A stretch of 64,000 bases of DNA, from positions 1-64,000 of the forward strand of contig SCQF01000031.1 in NCBI GenBank assembly GCA_004321905.1, written 5' to 3'. This document shows, in pieces, positions 8,905-16,628 of the stretch. This stretch comes from Verrucomicrobiota bacterium (GTDB lineage: Bacteria; Verrucomicrobiota; Kiritimatiellia; CAIQIC01). Both the position numbers and the translations under genes were made by a program. Position 1 is the stretch's first letter, and every line of letters begins with the position of its first letter. Under the pieces are notes generated by a model. That model worked only from the letters and a program-made list of their open reading frames with translations. It made no database searches and was not told the origin of the DNA.

Positions 8905-10035
8905 TCAGCCCTCGTCAAGGCGCTGCAAGGCCCAAGCGGCGTGAGCGCGAATGAGTTCATCGGGGTCGCTGGCGGCGCGCTCGAGCGCGGGACGTGTGGC
9001 GGCCACACCGCTGTTGCCCAGCGCAATCGCCGCGTTACGCAGCAGCCCGCGCCGCTTGGCACGCGCTAGCGGCGTGCCGGCGAAGCGCTCGCGGAAAGCC
9101 TTTTCGTCCAGTGCGAGTAGTTCATCCAATCGCGGTGTGGAAATTTCGGGTTGGAAGCGAAAAGCCGCGTGCGGAGTTGCTGCCGCTTGCTCTCTTGTGG
9201 GCGGGAGCTCCAGCTCCCGCGTTTTAGGCGCGGTTGTGTTTGATTGCGCGGGAGCTGGAGTTCCCGCCCACAAGAATGATTTCTCCGGCGTCCACGGGCA
9301 GCTCGTCTGGCATTCGTCGCAACCAAAGATCCAGCGACCGAGACGGGGTCGCAGCGCTTCAGGAATTTCATTTTTGTTTTCGATGGTGAGCCACGATATG
9401 CAACGCCGGGCATCAAGGTTATAAGGCTGGAGCGCGGCCGTCGGACAGGCCGCGGCGCAGGAAGTTTCGGCACAACAGGATTGCGGTTGCGGAGAATCGT
9501 AATCATCGAGTCCGATGTCGAGCAGCACTTCGCCGAGCAGGAGCAACGACCCGAACCGCGGTGAGATCAGTATGTTGCTTTTGCCAATGTAGCCCAGTCC
9601 GGCGCGCGCGGCATGGTCGCGTTCGAGAATCGGCGCGGCGTCCACGGCCACCTTCCACGCGAGCGGCTGGCCGAGGTCGCGCACGATGAAGCGCGCCAGT
9701 TCTTCCAGCCGTGGCACGATCAGATCGTGGTAGTCCGGCCCCCACGCGAACCGCGCGACGCGGCCGCGCAAGGGATCATCCCAGAATTTCGCGGGCGGAA
9801 TTTCCGCGCCGTAAGCAAGCGCCACACACACAATGGATTTGGCGCCGGCGAGCAGGCGCGTGGGATCGGCGCGGGTTTCCGGGTCGCGCGCCATCCAGCC
9901 CATGCCGGCGTGACAACCGCTTTCCAACCATTGGAAAAGTGCATCGGCGTGTTCCGCCCGTCGCGCCGGAGCGAGGCCGACCAAGTCAAAGCCCAGGGCC
10001 AATGCTTGGTTACGTATCTTTCCGCTTAATCCCAA
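8905..10035 (-). CDS. queG: Epoxyqueuosine reductase
   Basis: A 376-residue cobalamin/4Fe-4S enzyme that reduces epoxyqueuosine in tRNA, close to the usual length (about 380). It begins LSGKIRNQALALGFDLVGLA, has the second cluster CDECQTSCPW, and ends in HEAT-like repeats (RNAAIALGNSGVAATRPALE). I start it at the TTG at 10035, preceded by GGAG 7 nt upstream, because the longer frame only reads through a REP pair. Two oddities stand out. A 75-bp REP pair is inserted in frame at residues about 255-280. The first cluster reads CCAETSCAAACP, where the usual C-x-x-C-x-x-C-x-x-x-C-P has Glu in place of the second Cys. Function is likely but not certain. Confidence 0.88.
   Translation of the reverse strand: MGLSGKIRNQALALGFDLVGLAPARRAEHADALFQWLESGCHAGMGWMARDPETRADPTRLLAGAKSIVCVALAYGAEIPPAKFWDDPLRGRVARFAWGPDYHDLIVPRLEELARFIVRDLGQPLAWKVAVDAAPILERDHAARAGLGYIGKSNILISPRFGSLLLLGEVLLDIGLDDYDSPQPQSCCAETSCAAACPTAALQPYNLDARRCISWLTIENKNEIPEALRPRLGRWIFGCDECQTSCPWTPEKSFLWAGTPAPAQSNTTAPKTRELELPPTREQAAATPHAAFRFQPEISTPRLDELLALDEKAFRERFAGTPLARAKRRGLLRNAAIALGNSGVAATRPALERAASDPDELIRAHAAWALQRLDEG
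9197..9271. repeat. REP pair inserted in frame inside queG
   Basis: Two inverted REP units (hairpin arms GCGGGAGCT and AGCTCCCGC, outer GTGG/CCAC) separated by about 26 nt. The block is 75 bp, 25 codons, and leaves queG open. Confidence 0.9.
9920..9938. repeat. Single TTCCAA palindrome inside queG
   Basis: TTTCCAACCATTGGAAAA is centred at 9929 in the N-terminal part of queG and encodes part of QWLES. It has no partner at 32 bp and could be ordinary coding sequence. Confidence 0.5.
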
Positions 10036-10050
10036 GAGTTTTCTCCGCTG

Positions 10051-10126
10051 GTGGGCGGGAGCTCCAGCTCCCGCGTTACTTTGTGGGGCATTATACAGAA
10101 TCGCGGGAGCTGGAGCTCCCGCCCAC
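10051..10126. repeat. REP pair between queG and RAYT1
   Basis: Head-to-head units with outer GTGG/CCAC and arms GCGGGAGCT/AGCTCCCGC. It forms the downstream flank of RAYT1 and lies just upstream of the queG start. Confidence 0.9.
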
Positions 10127-10152
10127 CAGAGCATGTCTGGCAACAAACATGT

Positions 10153-10665
10153 TTATTTTTCCAATCCTTGCAACCAACGCCAGCTCATGCGCTCGTGATA
10201 TTCAAGACACAGGCTGGAGAATGGCCAGTCGGATGCTTGACCAGCCAACTGTTTGCGGACCGGATTTAAGTAGATGTAATCAAGGCAAGGCTGCACCTTC
10301 TCGCGGCTGGCCAGTAAGTGTTCGTAATATTCCTCGGCCCAGAGTGAGCCTTGGCGGCACAGGTGTGCGTTGATCTGGCGGGCGGTGAAGCTGCAGAAGA
10401 GTTGCATGACCTCGCGCAACAACTGTGGTGGGCGTGGGGCCAGCACTAGATGCAGGTGGTCGGGCATAATCACGAAACCCAGCAGCCAGATGCGTTGGTT
10501 TTCGACGAGCCAGAACAAGGAATCCATAATCATGGGCGCGACATCTGCCCGCGCTAAATCAATGCTGTTGCCCAAGGCGGCGCGTTTGGTCACGAAATAA
10601 ATTCGGTTGGCCGTATCGAACCGATGCTTGCGCAGGTCGGCAGAATGTGGAAGGCGCTGCTCCAT
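10153..10665 (-). CDS. REP-associated tyrosine transposase (RAYT1)
   Basis: A 170-residue Y1/HUH single-strand transposase of the TnpA-REP family. The metal-binding HUH motif is MPDHLHLVL around residues 68-76, and the nucleophilic tyrosine lies in LDYIYLNPVRK near residue 130. The protein begins MEQRLPHSADLRKHRFD. Both catalytic motifs are intact, so it may be active. It sits between two REP pairs of the GGGAGCT variant (10051-10126 and 10690-10765), the usual arrangement for a RAYT and its cognate REPs. A closely similar copy is fused to rdgB at 15.3-15.8 kb. Confidence 0.93.
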   Translation of the reverse strand: MEQRLPHSADLRKHRFDTANRIYFVTKRAALGNSIDLARADVAPMIMDSLFWLVENQRIWLLGFVIMPDHLHLVLAPRPPQLLREVMQLFCSFTARQINAHLCRQGSLWAEEYYEHLLASREKVQPCLDYIYLNPVRKQLAGQASDWPFSSLCLEYHERMSWRWLQGLEK

Positions 10666-10689
10666 ACGACACTTTTGTTAGCTACTCCT

Positions 10690-10765
10690 GTGGGCGGGAG
10701 TTCCAACTCCCGCGCCACTCAACCCAACATCACACAGAAACGCGGGAGCTGGAGCTCCCGCCCAC
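10690..10765. repeat. REP pair upstream of RAYT1
   Basis: Same architecture as the pair at 10051-10126. The left unit is slightly diverged (GGGAGTTCCAACTCCC) with compensating changes that keep the hairpin. Confidence 0.88.
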
Positions 10766-10800
10766 AAGACAACTATCCCACCCGGCATAGTGAAATTATT

Positions 10801-11835
10801 TCAGCCGATCAGCCGCACGGGCGCAGGGCCTTTTTCGACGTAGCCGACCGCAACGGGTTTTTCGCCGGCGGCACGGAGCAGCTTCACGGTCTTCTCGGCG
10901 TCGGCGCGGGCAACAAAGAGGACGAGGCCGATGCCCATGTTGAAGACCTTGTACATCTCGTCGCGGTCCACTTTGCCCGCCTGCTGGATGAACTGGAAGA
11001 TCGGCAGCGGAGACCAGGTGGAGCGGTCTACGACGGCGCACAGGCCCTTGGGTAGGAAGCGATCAATGTTGTCCACGAAGCCGCCACCGGTAATGTGCGC
11101 GACCGCGTGGAGCTTCACCGCGTCCATCAGCTTGCGGACGGGCTTGAGGTAGCTGCGATGCACGGCGAGCAGTGCCTCGCCAAAGGTTTTCTTCGTGCCG
11201 GGCAGGATATCGCTGACCTTCTTGCCGGCCTTTTCGAAGATCGTGCGGCGGGCGAGCGAGTAGCCGTTGGTGTGCAGGCCGGAGGAGGGCAGGCCAATAA
11301 GGACATCACCGGACTTCACGCCGGTGCCGGTGATGAGCCGTTTCTTGGGCACCGCGCCGACGATCGTGCCGACGAGGTCATATTCGCCCGCTGGATAGAG
11401 GCCGGGCATTTCGGCGGTTTCGCCGCCGACGAGCGCGCAGTTGTTCTCGCGACACGCCTTGCACAGGCCCTCGATCACCTCGGCGAAAATGCCGGGATCG
11501 AGTTTCTGCGCGCCGATGTAATCGAGGAAGAACAGCGGCTCGGCGCCCTGCGCGAGGATGTCATTGACGCAGTGGTTGACGATGTCCTGCCCCACCGTGT
11601 CGTGACGGCCAACCATGTGCGCGACCTTGAGTTTGGTGCCGACGCCATCGGTGCTGCTCACCAGCAGATGGTCTTTGCCCGGCGATTGGAACAGGCCGCC
11701 AAATAAACCCCACTCGCCCGCGGAACCGGCGGTGCGGGTACCCGCAATTTTTTTCTTCGCCCGACGAAGCAGTTCCATTTTGGCGTCGATGTCCACGCCG
11801 GATTTTGAATAAGCACTTTTCTTGTCATTGGTCAT
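10801..11835 (-). CDS. purM: Phosphoribosylformylglycinamidine cyclo-ligase (AIR synthetase)
   Basis: A 344-residue ATP-dependent enzyme making AIR from FGAM. It begins SAYSKSGVDIDAK, has the signature LLVSSTDGVGTKLKVA and HCVNDILAQGAEPLFFLDY, and GGETAEMPGLY later. Length is normal. The ATG at 11835 lies inside the inverted repeat that borders the upstream bS23-like gene, so the first residues (MTNDKK) are encoded by repeat DNA. An internal start is therefore possible. It probably shares a transcript with the bS23-like gene and purB upstream. Confidence 0.95.
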   Translation of the reverse strand: MTNDKKSAYSKSGVDIDAKMELLRRAKKKIAGTRTAGSAGEWGLFGGLFQSPGKDHLLVSSTDGVGTKLKVAHMVGRHDTVGQDIVNHCVNDILAQGAEPLFFLDYIGAQKLDPGIFAEVIEGLCKACRENNCALVGGETAEMPGLYPAGEYDLVGTIVGAVPKKRLITGTGVKSGDVLIGLPSSGLHTNGYSLARRTIFEKAGKKVSDILPGTKKTFGEALLAVHRSYLKPVRKLMDAVKLHAVAHITGGGFVDNIDRFLPKGLCAVVDRSTWSPLPIFQFIQQAGKVDRDEMYKVFNMGIGLVLFVARADAEKTVKLLRAAGEKPVAVGYVEKGPAPVRLIG

Positions 11836-12278
11836 TGGTCATTTGTCCTTTGTGCGTGATTCGTAGTTACTGGCCTCAGTCGGCCCGATGGAACGCAAGT
11901 AGGCGTTTAAGCGTGGACCAAGCTCGGAAATCAGGGGCTGAAGTTCCTGAACTTGTTTTTCTGTCAGCAATTTTCGGTGAAAGGTGCGGCGCAGCCAATG
12001 GCGGGTTTCATAAAGCGAACCGCGCGCGATGCGGACAAACCGGCGGTTGTCCTGATAACTGCCACGCCCGGAACCTTCGGCAATATTGGCACCAATACTA
12101 TCGGCGGCGCGCGTTAATTGCTTCCCCAGCGTTTCTTTTTCAAAATATTCCCACTTGGAAATGATACTCCAAATATCATCCGCCAGCTTCTCCGCAAGCT
12201 GATAGACCTCTAATTTTTCAAAGCTTAGGCTCATCTTGATTATGTGCGACCAATGACCAAGGACAAATGACGAATGAC
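11829..12278. mobile_element. Inverted-repeat-bounded cassette carrying the bS23/IVP gene
   Basis: The imperfect arms GTCATTGGTCATTTGTCC (right end of purM) and GGACAAATGACGAATGAC (left side, next to the purB stop) face each other and enclose only the four-helix-bundle gene. The cassette of about 450 bp exactly fills the purB-purM gap. There is no transposase, so movement would be non-autonomous. Confidence 0.55.
11839..12234 (-). CDS. Four-helix bundle protein, bS23/23S rRNA IVP family
   Basis: A 131-residue protein typical of the TIGR02436 family: FEKLEVYQLAEKLADDIW at the start, then LGKQLTRAADSIGANIAEGS, the hallmark R-A-x-x-S-I-x-x-N-I-A-E-G block, then a helix with ARGSLYETRHWL. Members were first noticed in 23S rRNA intervening sequences, and their biochemical role is unknown. 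Here it sits between purB and purM in a cassette bounded by inverted repeats, which suggests a passenger rather than a purine gene. Confidence 0.9.
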   Translation of the reverse strand: MSLSFEKLEVYQLAEKLADDIWSIISKWEYFEKETLGKQLTRAADSIGANIAEGSGRGSYQDNRRFVRIARGSLYETRHWLRRTFHRKLLTEKQVQELQPLISELGPRLNAYLRSIGPTEASNYESRTKDK

Positions 12279-12280
12279 TT

Positions 12281-13570
12281 TCATAATCCGACGGCTTTGA
12301 AAGTTCGGTTCACGTCTTTGAAATGCGGCTTGAGATCGAAGGCCGCGTTGAGGTCGGCTTTCTTGAGTTGGGCGGCGCGGGGGTCGGCCTCGATCAGGCC
12401 GCGCAGGTCCTGCTGCGTTTCCCACGCCTTCATGGCGTTGTCCTGGACGATCCTGTAGGCGACTTCGCGGGTGATGCCGCCCTTGATCAGCGCGAGCAGC
12501 ACCTGCTGCGAATGGATCAGGCCGTGCGTCTTCTGGAGGTTTTGCGCCATGTTTTTCGGTAGCACGCGCAGCGTCCGTACGAGCCACTCGAGTTTGGCGA
12601 GCATGTAGTCGAGCGCGATGGTCGCATCGGGCATGGCGACGCGTTCGGCGCTGGAGTGCGAGATGTCGCGCTCGTGCCAGAGCGGGACGTTCTCCATGCC
12701 GACCAGTGCGTAGCCGCGCAGCAGGCGTGCCATGCCGCAGAGCCGCTCGCCAACGATCGGGTTGCGCTTGTGCGGCATCGCGGAGGAGCCCTTCTGGCCC
12801 TCGGCAAAAAACTCTTCCACCTCGCGCACCTCGGTGCGTTGCAGGTGCCGGAACTCTTGCGCCCAGCGTTCCACCGAGCAGCCGACAAGCGCGAGCGCGG
12901 TCAGAAATTCCGCGTGGCGGTCGCGCTGCAGCACCTGCGTCGAAATCGCCGCGGGCTTCAGGTCGAGCTGCTGGCAGACAATCTTCTCGATCAGCGGATC
13001 GCAGTGCGCATGCGTGCCGACTGCGCCGGAGAGCTGGCCGACGCGGACAATTTCGCGCGCCGCCTCCAGCCGCTGGAGCGCGCGGCCGAACTCGTCATAC
13101 ATCAGCGCCATCTTGAGGCCGAACGTGATCGGCTCCGCGTGGACGCCGTGCGAGCGGCCCATCATTGGCGTGAACTTGTGCTTACGCGCCTGTGCCGCCG
13201 CGGCCTTGCGCACCGCCTTGACGCCGTCAATCAGGATGTCCACCGCCTGCACCATCTGGATGGCGAGTGCGGTGTCGAGGATGTCGGAACTGGTCAGCCC
13301 CATGTGGATGAAGCGCGACGACGGCCCGACGTATTCCGCCACGTTCGTCAGGAACGCAATCACGTCGTGGTTGATCTTGGCTTCCAGTCGGTCAATCTTT
13401 TTGACGTTGAAGTCGGCCTTGCTCAAAATGATTTTGAGGTCCTTGCCGGGAATCTTGCCCAGCTTGTGCTGCGCCTGGCACGCGGCCAGCTCGATAGCGA
13501 GCCAGATACGGAACTTGTTTTCGTCTTTCCAGATGGCCGCCATCGCCGGCCGGGTATAACGCGGAATCAT
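12281..13570 (-). CDS. purB: Adenylosuccinate lyase
   Basis: A 429-residue fumarase-superfamily lyase acting twice in purine synthesis (SAICAR to AICAR, adenylosuccinate to AMP). The superfamily signature GSSAMPHKRNP is present, together with HMGLTSSDILDTALA and GRSHGVHAEP, which carry catalytic His residues. The start at 13570 has AAGGAAATGAC in front. Length is normal. It is the first gene of the purB, bS23-like, purM series on the minus strand. A paired TTCCAA element sits just upstream in the gap shared with sodB. Confidence 0.96.
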   Translation of the reverse strand: MIPRYTRPAMAAIWKDENKFRIWLAIELAACQAQHKLGKIPGKDLKIILSKADFNVKKIDRLEAKINHDVIAFLTNVAEYVGPSSRFIHMGLTSSDILDTALAIQMVQAVDILIDGVKAVRKAAAAQARKHKFTPMMGRSHGVHAEPITFGLKMALMYDEFGRALQRLEAAREIVRVGQLSGAVGTHAHCDPLIEKIVCQQLDLKPAAISTQVLQRDRHAEFLTALALVGCSVERWAQEFRHLQRTEVREVEEFFAEGQKGSSAMPHKRNPIVGERLCGMARLLRGYALVGMENVPLWHERDISHSSAERVAMPDATIALDYMLAKLEWLVRTLRVLPKNMAQNLQKTHGLIHSQQVLLALIKGGITREVAYRIVQDNAMKAWETQQDLRGLIEADPRAAQLKKADLNAAFDLKPHFKDVNRTFKAVGL

Positions 13571-13618
13571 GTCATTTCCTTCGGTTGTCCGGCGCGGACG
13601 TTAGCAGACATCGCCGGG

Positions 13619-13669
13619 TTTTCCAAGGGTTGGAAACGACGCGTACAGGTTTTTCCAAACCTTGGAAAC
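13619..13669. repeat. Paired TTCCAA palindromes (purB-sodB gap)
   Basis: The palindromes are centred at 13628 and 13660, 32 bp apart, between two divergent genes. Promoters for both directions must lie in or near this pair. Confidence 0.88.
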
Positions 13670-13743
13670 ATGGCCGGCCCGTTTGCTTTACGCCGTTTTG
13701 ATGCGATATATCCCTCGGTCAAGAAAATCGAAAAGGAGTAATT

Positions 13744-14415
13744 ATGAAACGTCGCGAATTCTTGGCAGCCACAATGGGCTATGCGGGTGCCCTGTTGGCG
13801 CGCGCCGAAGAAACGATTCCAGCCACCACCCTAACGCTGCCGCCGCTGCCCTATGCCGAAAACGCGCTGGAGCCGTATATTTCCGCGCGTACCATGGGCT
13901 TCCACTACGGCAAACATCACAAAACCTACGTGGATAACCTCAACAAGTTCATCGCGGGTACCGCACTGGAGAAACTGCCGCTGGAGGAAGTCATCAAGGA
14001 AACCGCCAGCGATATGAGCAAGGTCGCGGTGTTTAACAACGCCGCGCAGACTTGGAACCACACGTTTTTCTGGAACGGGATGAAACCCGGCGGTGGCGGC
14101 AAGCCCGGCGGCGATTTGCTGGGGCAGATCGAAAAAGCGTTTGGTGATTTCGCCGGCTTTAAGAAAACGTTTGTCGAGACCGGCTTGGCACAGTTTGGTA
14201 GCGGCTGGGTCTGGCTCGTAATGGAGGGTGGCGCACTCAAGGTGGTGAAAACCGCCAACGCCGATACGCCGCTGGTCCACGGCCAAAAGCCGCTGCTGAC
14301 TTGCGATGTGTGGGAGCACGCGTACTACCTCGACTATCAGAATCGCCGCAAGGATTTCGTCGAAATGTTTGTGGACCATCTGGCAAACTGGGAGTTCGCC
14401 GCGGCGCAGTTGTGA
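13744..14415 (+). CDS. sodB: Superoxide dismutase, Fe type, with probable Tat export signal
   Basis: A 223-residue Fe/Mn superoxide dismutase. The metal ligands are visible as the His of MGFHYGKHH, the His of WNHTFFW, and Asp and His in DVWEHAYYLDY. The AAQTWNHTFFW block, with Gln preceding the ligand His, is the Fe-type pattern. Unlike most cytoplasmic homologues it has an N-terminal extension KRREFLAATMGYAGALLARA resembling a twin-arginine signal peptide, so the enzyme may be folded with its metal and exported. The start at 13744 is preceded by AAAAGGAG. It stands alone, with a strong inverted repeat after the stop. Confidence 0.93.
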   Translation: MKRREFLAATMGYAGALLARAEETIPATTLTLPPLPYAENALEPYISARTMGFHYGKHHKTYVDNLNKFIAGTALEKLPLEEVIKETASDMSKVAVFNNAAQTWNHTFFWNGMKPGGGGKPGGDLLGQIEKAFGDFAGFKKTFVETGLAQFGSGWVWLVMEGGALKVVKTANADTPLVHGQKPLLTCDVWEHAYYLDYQNRRKDFVEMFVDHLANWEFAAAQL

Positions 14416-14423
14416 TACGAGTT

Positions 14424-14497
14424 GTAGGGACGCAGTCTTGCTGCGCCTAATATGTGCGGGAGAAGAGCGAACGGGCGCAGCAAGACTGCGCCCCTAC
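14424..14497. repeat. REP-like inverted repeat, possible bidirectional terminator
   Basis: GTAGGGACGCAGTCTTGCTG and its near-exact complement at 14473-14497 form a long hairpin between the convergent sodB and exonuclease genes, followed by a T-run. The GTAG tetranucleotide recalls REP units. It could serve as terminator for both genes. Confidence 0.7.
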
Positions 14498-14500
14498 TTT

Positions 14501-15274
14501 TTACAGCTTGAACTCCGCCCAGACTGGCGTGTGGTCGGATGCCTTCGGCTGCTGGCGCGGACCGAGGTCAATGTCTGCTTCTATCGCTTTGGCCGCCAGC
14601 GCGGGACTCGCGAGCAGATAGTCCAACCGCCAGCCGATATTCCGCTTCACGGCGTTGATCGTGCGGTAGTCGAAGAAGCTATAGCGTCCCGGTTCGGGAT
14701 GGAATTTGCGGAAGACATCCGTGAAGCCCCACGCGCACGTCGCGGCAAACTCGCGACGGACGTCGGCGTGGAAGCAGACGTGATCCTCGTAAAGCTCCGG
14801 GGCATGCACATCCTGTGGAGTCGCCGCCACATTCAGATCGCCGCACCAGAGGATATTTTCCGAAGTTTGAAAATGCCAGTCGAAAAATTTACGCAGCCGA
14901 CGAAACCACTCCAATTTATAGGCAAACATCGCATGGGTGAGTTCGCGGCCCTGCGGCACGTAGGTGTTGATGATCGTCACGCCGCCGACCTTGGCGCACA
15001 GCAACCGCGTCGGATCAGCTTGCGCACCGTCATCGAAGCCGAAGTGCACTTGCTCCGTGGGTTTCTTGCTGATGAGCGCAACACCGTTATAGGATTTCTC
15101 GCCGCAGAACGCGACGTGCCAGCCGGCAGCCTCCAGCGGCGCGCGCGGAAATTCTGCGTCCTGTACCTTCGTTTCTTGAATGCAAAGTGCATCCGGCTGG
15201 TGTTGCGCCAGCCAGGCGAGCACGGTGTCCATCCGCGAGCGGATACTATTGGCGTTGAAGGTGGCAATTTTCAT
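14501..15274 (-). CDS. xth: Exodeoxyribonuclease III / AP endonuclease
   Basis: A 257-residue exonuclease III-type Mg-dependent phosphoesterase that nicks abasic DNA and degrades 3' ends. It shows MKIATFNANSIRSR at the start, LCIQETKVQD with the metal-binding Glu, GDLNVAATPQDVH, and a C-terminal ASDHTPVWAEF with the catalytic Asp-His. The start is the ATG at 15274. The longer frame reads through a REP unit (RGAGSPAHK). Length is normal. It lies downstream of the rdgB-RAYT fusion on the same strand. Confidence 0.93.
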   Translation of the reverse strand: MKIATFNANSIRSRMDTVLAWLAQHQPDALCIQETKVQDAEFPRAPLEAAGWHVAFCGEKSYNGVALISKKPTEQVHFGFDDGAQADPTRLLCAKVGGVTIINTYVPQGRELTHAMFAYKLEWFRRLRKFFDWHFQTSENILWCGDLNVAATPQDVHAPELYEDHVCFHADVRREFAATCAWGFTDVFRKFHPEPGRYSFFDYRTINAVKRNIGWRLDYLLASPALAAKAIEADIDLGPRQQPKASDHTPVWAEFKL

Positions 15275-16509
15275 GGAGATGTTCTGTCGCTTCCTTCTTT
15301 TGTGGGCGGGGCTTCCAGCCCCGCGCAATCAGTTGGCTCTCCCATCAACCAAGCCCAACTCATCTTGTCATGAAATCCCGGGGATGCACTTGAATAGCGC
15401 CAGTCCTCTGCTCGTTGAACAAGGCCTTTGCGAACAGGATTCAAATGCAAATACTCGAGACATTTTCGTGTTTCTTCTTGATTGAGCAGGTGCCGCTCGA
15501 AAAATTCCTCCATCCAAAATGCGCCGTGACGATGCAAGAGGTGATTGATTTTCTGCGCACTGAAGCTGAATAAACTGTGTAACACTTGTTTTAGAGAAAA
15601 CGGTGGACGCGGAGCCAAAACAAAGTGGCAATGGTCAGGCATGAGGACAAAACCTAGAAGCCAGATACGTTGATCTTCAAGCAACCAAAATAATGACTGT
15701 ACGATTTCGTCAGCGATAGGGGGCTGGGATAGATCAATTTCGGCGTTTGCTGCCCGGCGTTTGGTAACAAAATACAGGTGACCTGCTACATCGTATCTGT
15801 GTTTGCGTAGATCTGCCGAGTGAGGGAAAACTGAAGACACGGTTTCGCGGGGCTGGAAGCCCCGCCCACATAGGTCAGGAATCTTTTTCACGTCTTCGTG
15901 GGCGGGGCTTCCAGCCCCGCGTTCGTTGAGAATCGCACTCCATCGCTCTTTGGCTGCATCTAACGCGCGGCCGCGATGGCTGATGCCGTTCTTTTGGTCA
16001 GCGGGCATTTCGGCAAAAGTTTGCTTGAAGCCATCCGGGACGAAAAGCGGGTCATAGCCGAAGCCTGCCGTGCCGCGCAGTTCTTCAATGATGTGCCCTT
16101 CGCAGCAGCCTTCGACGGTTTCAGCGTGGCCCTGCGGATCGCTCAAGGCCATGACGCAGCGGAAACGCGCGCGCCGATTTTTTTGTCCAGCCAGTTCACG
16201 CAGCAATTTCTCGTTGTTTGCGGGATAGCTGACCGGTTCGCCCGCGTAGCGCGCCGAATAGACACCGGGCGCGCCGCCGAGCGCATCCACCTCCAACCCG
16301 GAATCGTCGGCCAGCGCCCAGCAGCCGGTGGCGCGTGCCAGCGTCACGGCTTTTTTGATCGCGTTAGCCTCGAACGTGTCGCCATCTTCCACTACATCGG
16401 GGATTTCCGGAAAATCCAGCGCGCTATGCAACTCCACGTTCAGGCCCTTGAGGATTGTGTGGATTTCCTCCAGCTTGTGCTTGTTTCGCGTGGCGACGAT
16501 CAGTTTCAT
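15271..16509 (-). CDS. rdgB: RdgB/HAM1 nucleotide pyrophosphatase fused in frame to a RAYT (RAYT2)
   Basis: Residues 1 to about 195 are a complete non-canonical purine NTP pyrophosphatase (dITP/XTP): IVATRNKHKLEEI, LADDSGLEVDAL, GFGYDPLF and SHRGRAL are all present. The normal stop is missing. After RWSAIL the frame runs through a REP unit (NERGAGSPAHED) into a full RAYT of about 170 residues with the HUH motif LMPDHCHFVL and tyrosine segment LEYLHLNPVRKG. The C-terminus again reads into a REP. The total is 412 residues. A GTG at 15840 aligns with the start codon of RAYT1, so RAYT2 may also be made alone. The ATG at 16509 follows a REP pair. Whether a fusion protein exists is unknown. Confidence 0.85.
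   Translation of the reverse strand: MKLIVATRNKHKLEEIHTILKGLNVELHSALDFPEIPDVVEDGDTFEANAIKKAVTLARATGCWALADDSGLEVDALGGAPGVYSARYAGEPVSYPANNEKLLRELAGQKNRRARFRCVMALSDPQGHAETVEGCCEGHIIEELRGTAGFGYDPLFVPDGFKQTFAEMPADQKNGISHRGRALDAAKERWSAILNERGAGSPAHEDVKKIPDLCGRGFQPRETVSSVFPHSADLRKHRYDVAGHLYFVTKRRAANAEIDLSQPPIADEIVQSLFWLLEDQRIWLLGFVLMPDHCHFVLAPRPPFSLKQVLHSLFSFSAQKINHLLHRHGAFWMEEFFERHLLNQEETRKCLEYLHLNPVRKGLVQRAEDWRYSSASPGFHDKMSWAWLMGEPTDCAGLEAPPTKEGSDRTSP
15302..15325. repeat. REP unit, GGGGCT variant, downstream of RAYT2
   Basis: GTGG followed by a hairpin with arms GCGGGGCT and AGCCCCGC. It differs from the RAYT1-associated REPs at paired positions and matches the two copies upstream of RAYT2. Confidence 0.88.
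15846..15921. repeat. Two REP units, GGGGCT variant, at the rdgB-RAYT2 junction
   Basis: Units at 15846-15869 and 15898-15921 lie in opposite orientation with CCAC and GTGG facing inward, the reverse of the usual pairs. They lie inside the fused reading frame and encode its linker. Confidence 0.88.
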
Positions 16510-16524
16510 GACACTTTCGCTCTT

Positions 16525-16597
16525 GTGGGCGGGAGCTCCAGCTCCCGCGGCCATCAACTTCTGAATTTATTTCGCGGGAGCTGGAGCTCCCGCCCAC
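16525..16597. repeat. REP pair upstream of rdgB
   Basis: A head-to-head pair of the GGGAGCT variant, with outer GTGG/CCAC and a 25-nt AT-rich centre, located between the homocysteine methyltransferase stop and the rdgB start. Confidence 0.9.
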
Positions 16598-16628
16598 AAA
16601 AACAAAACGCCTTTACAATGACCGGTTG

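Noticed and set aside
11839-12234. The bS23-like gene as the Avd gene of a diversity-generating retroelement
   Set aside because: The fold family is shared, but there is no reverse transcriptase or template/variable repeat pair nearby.
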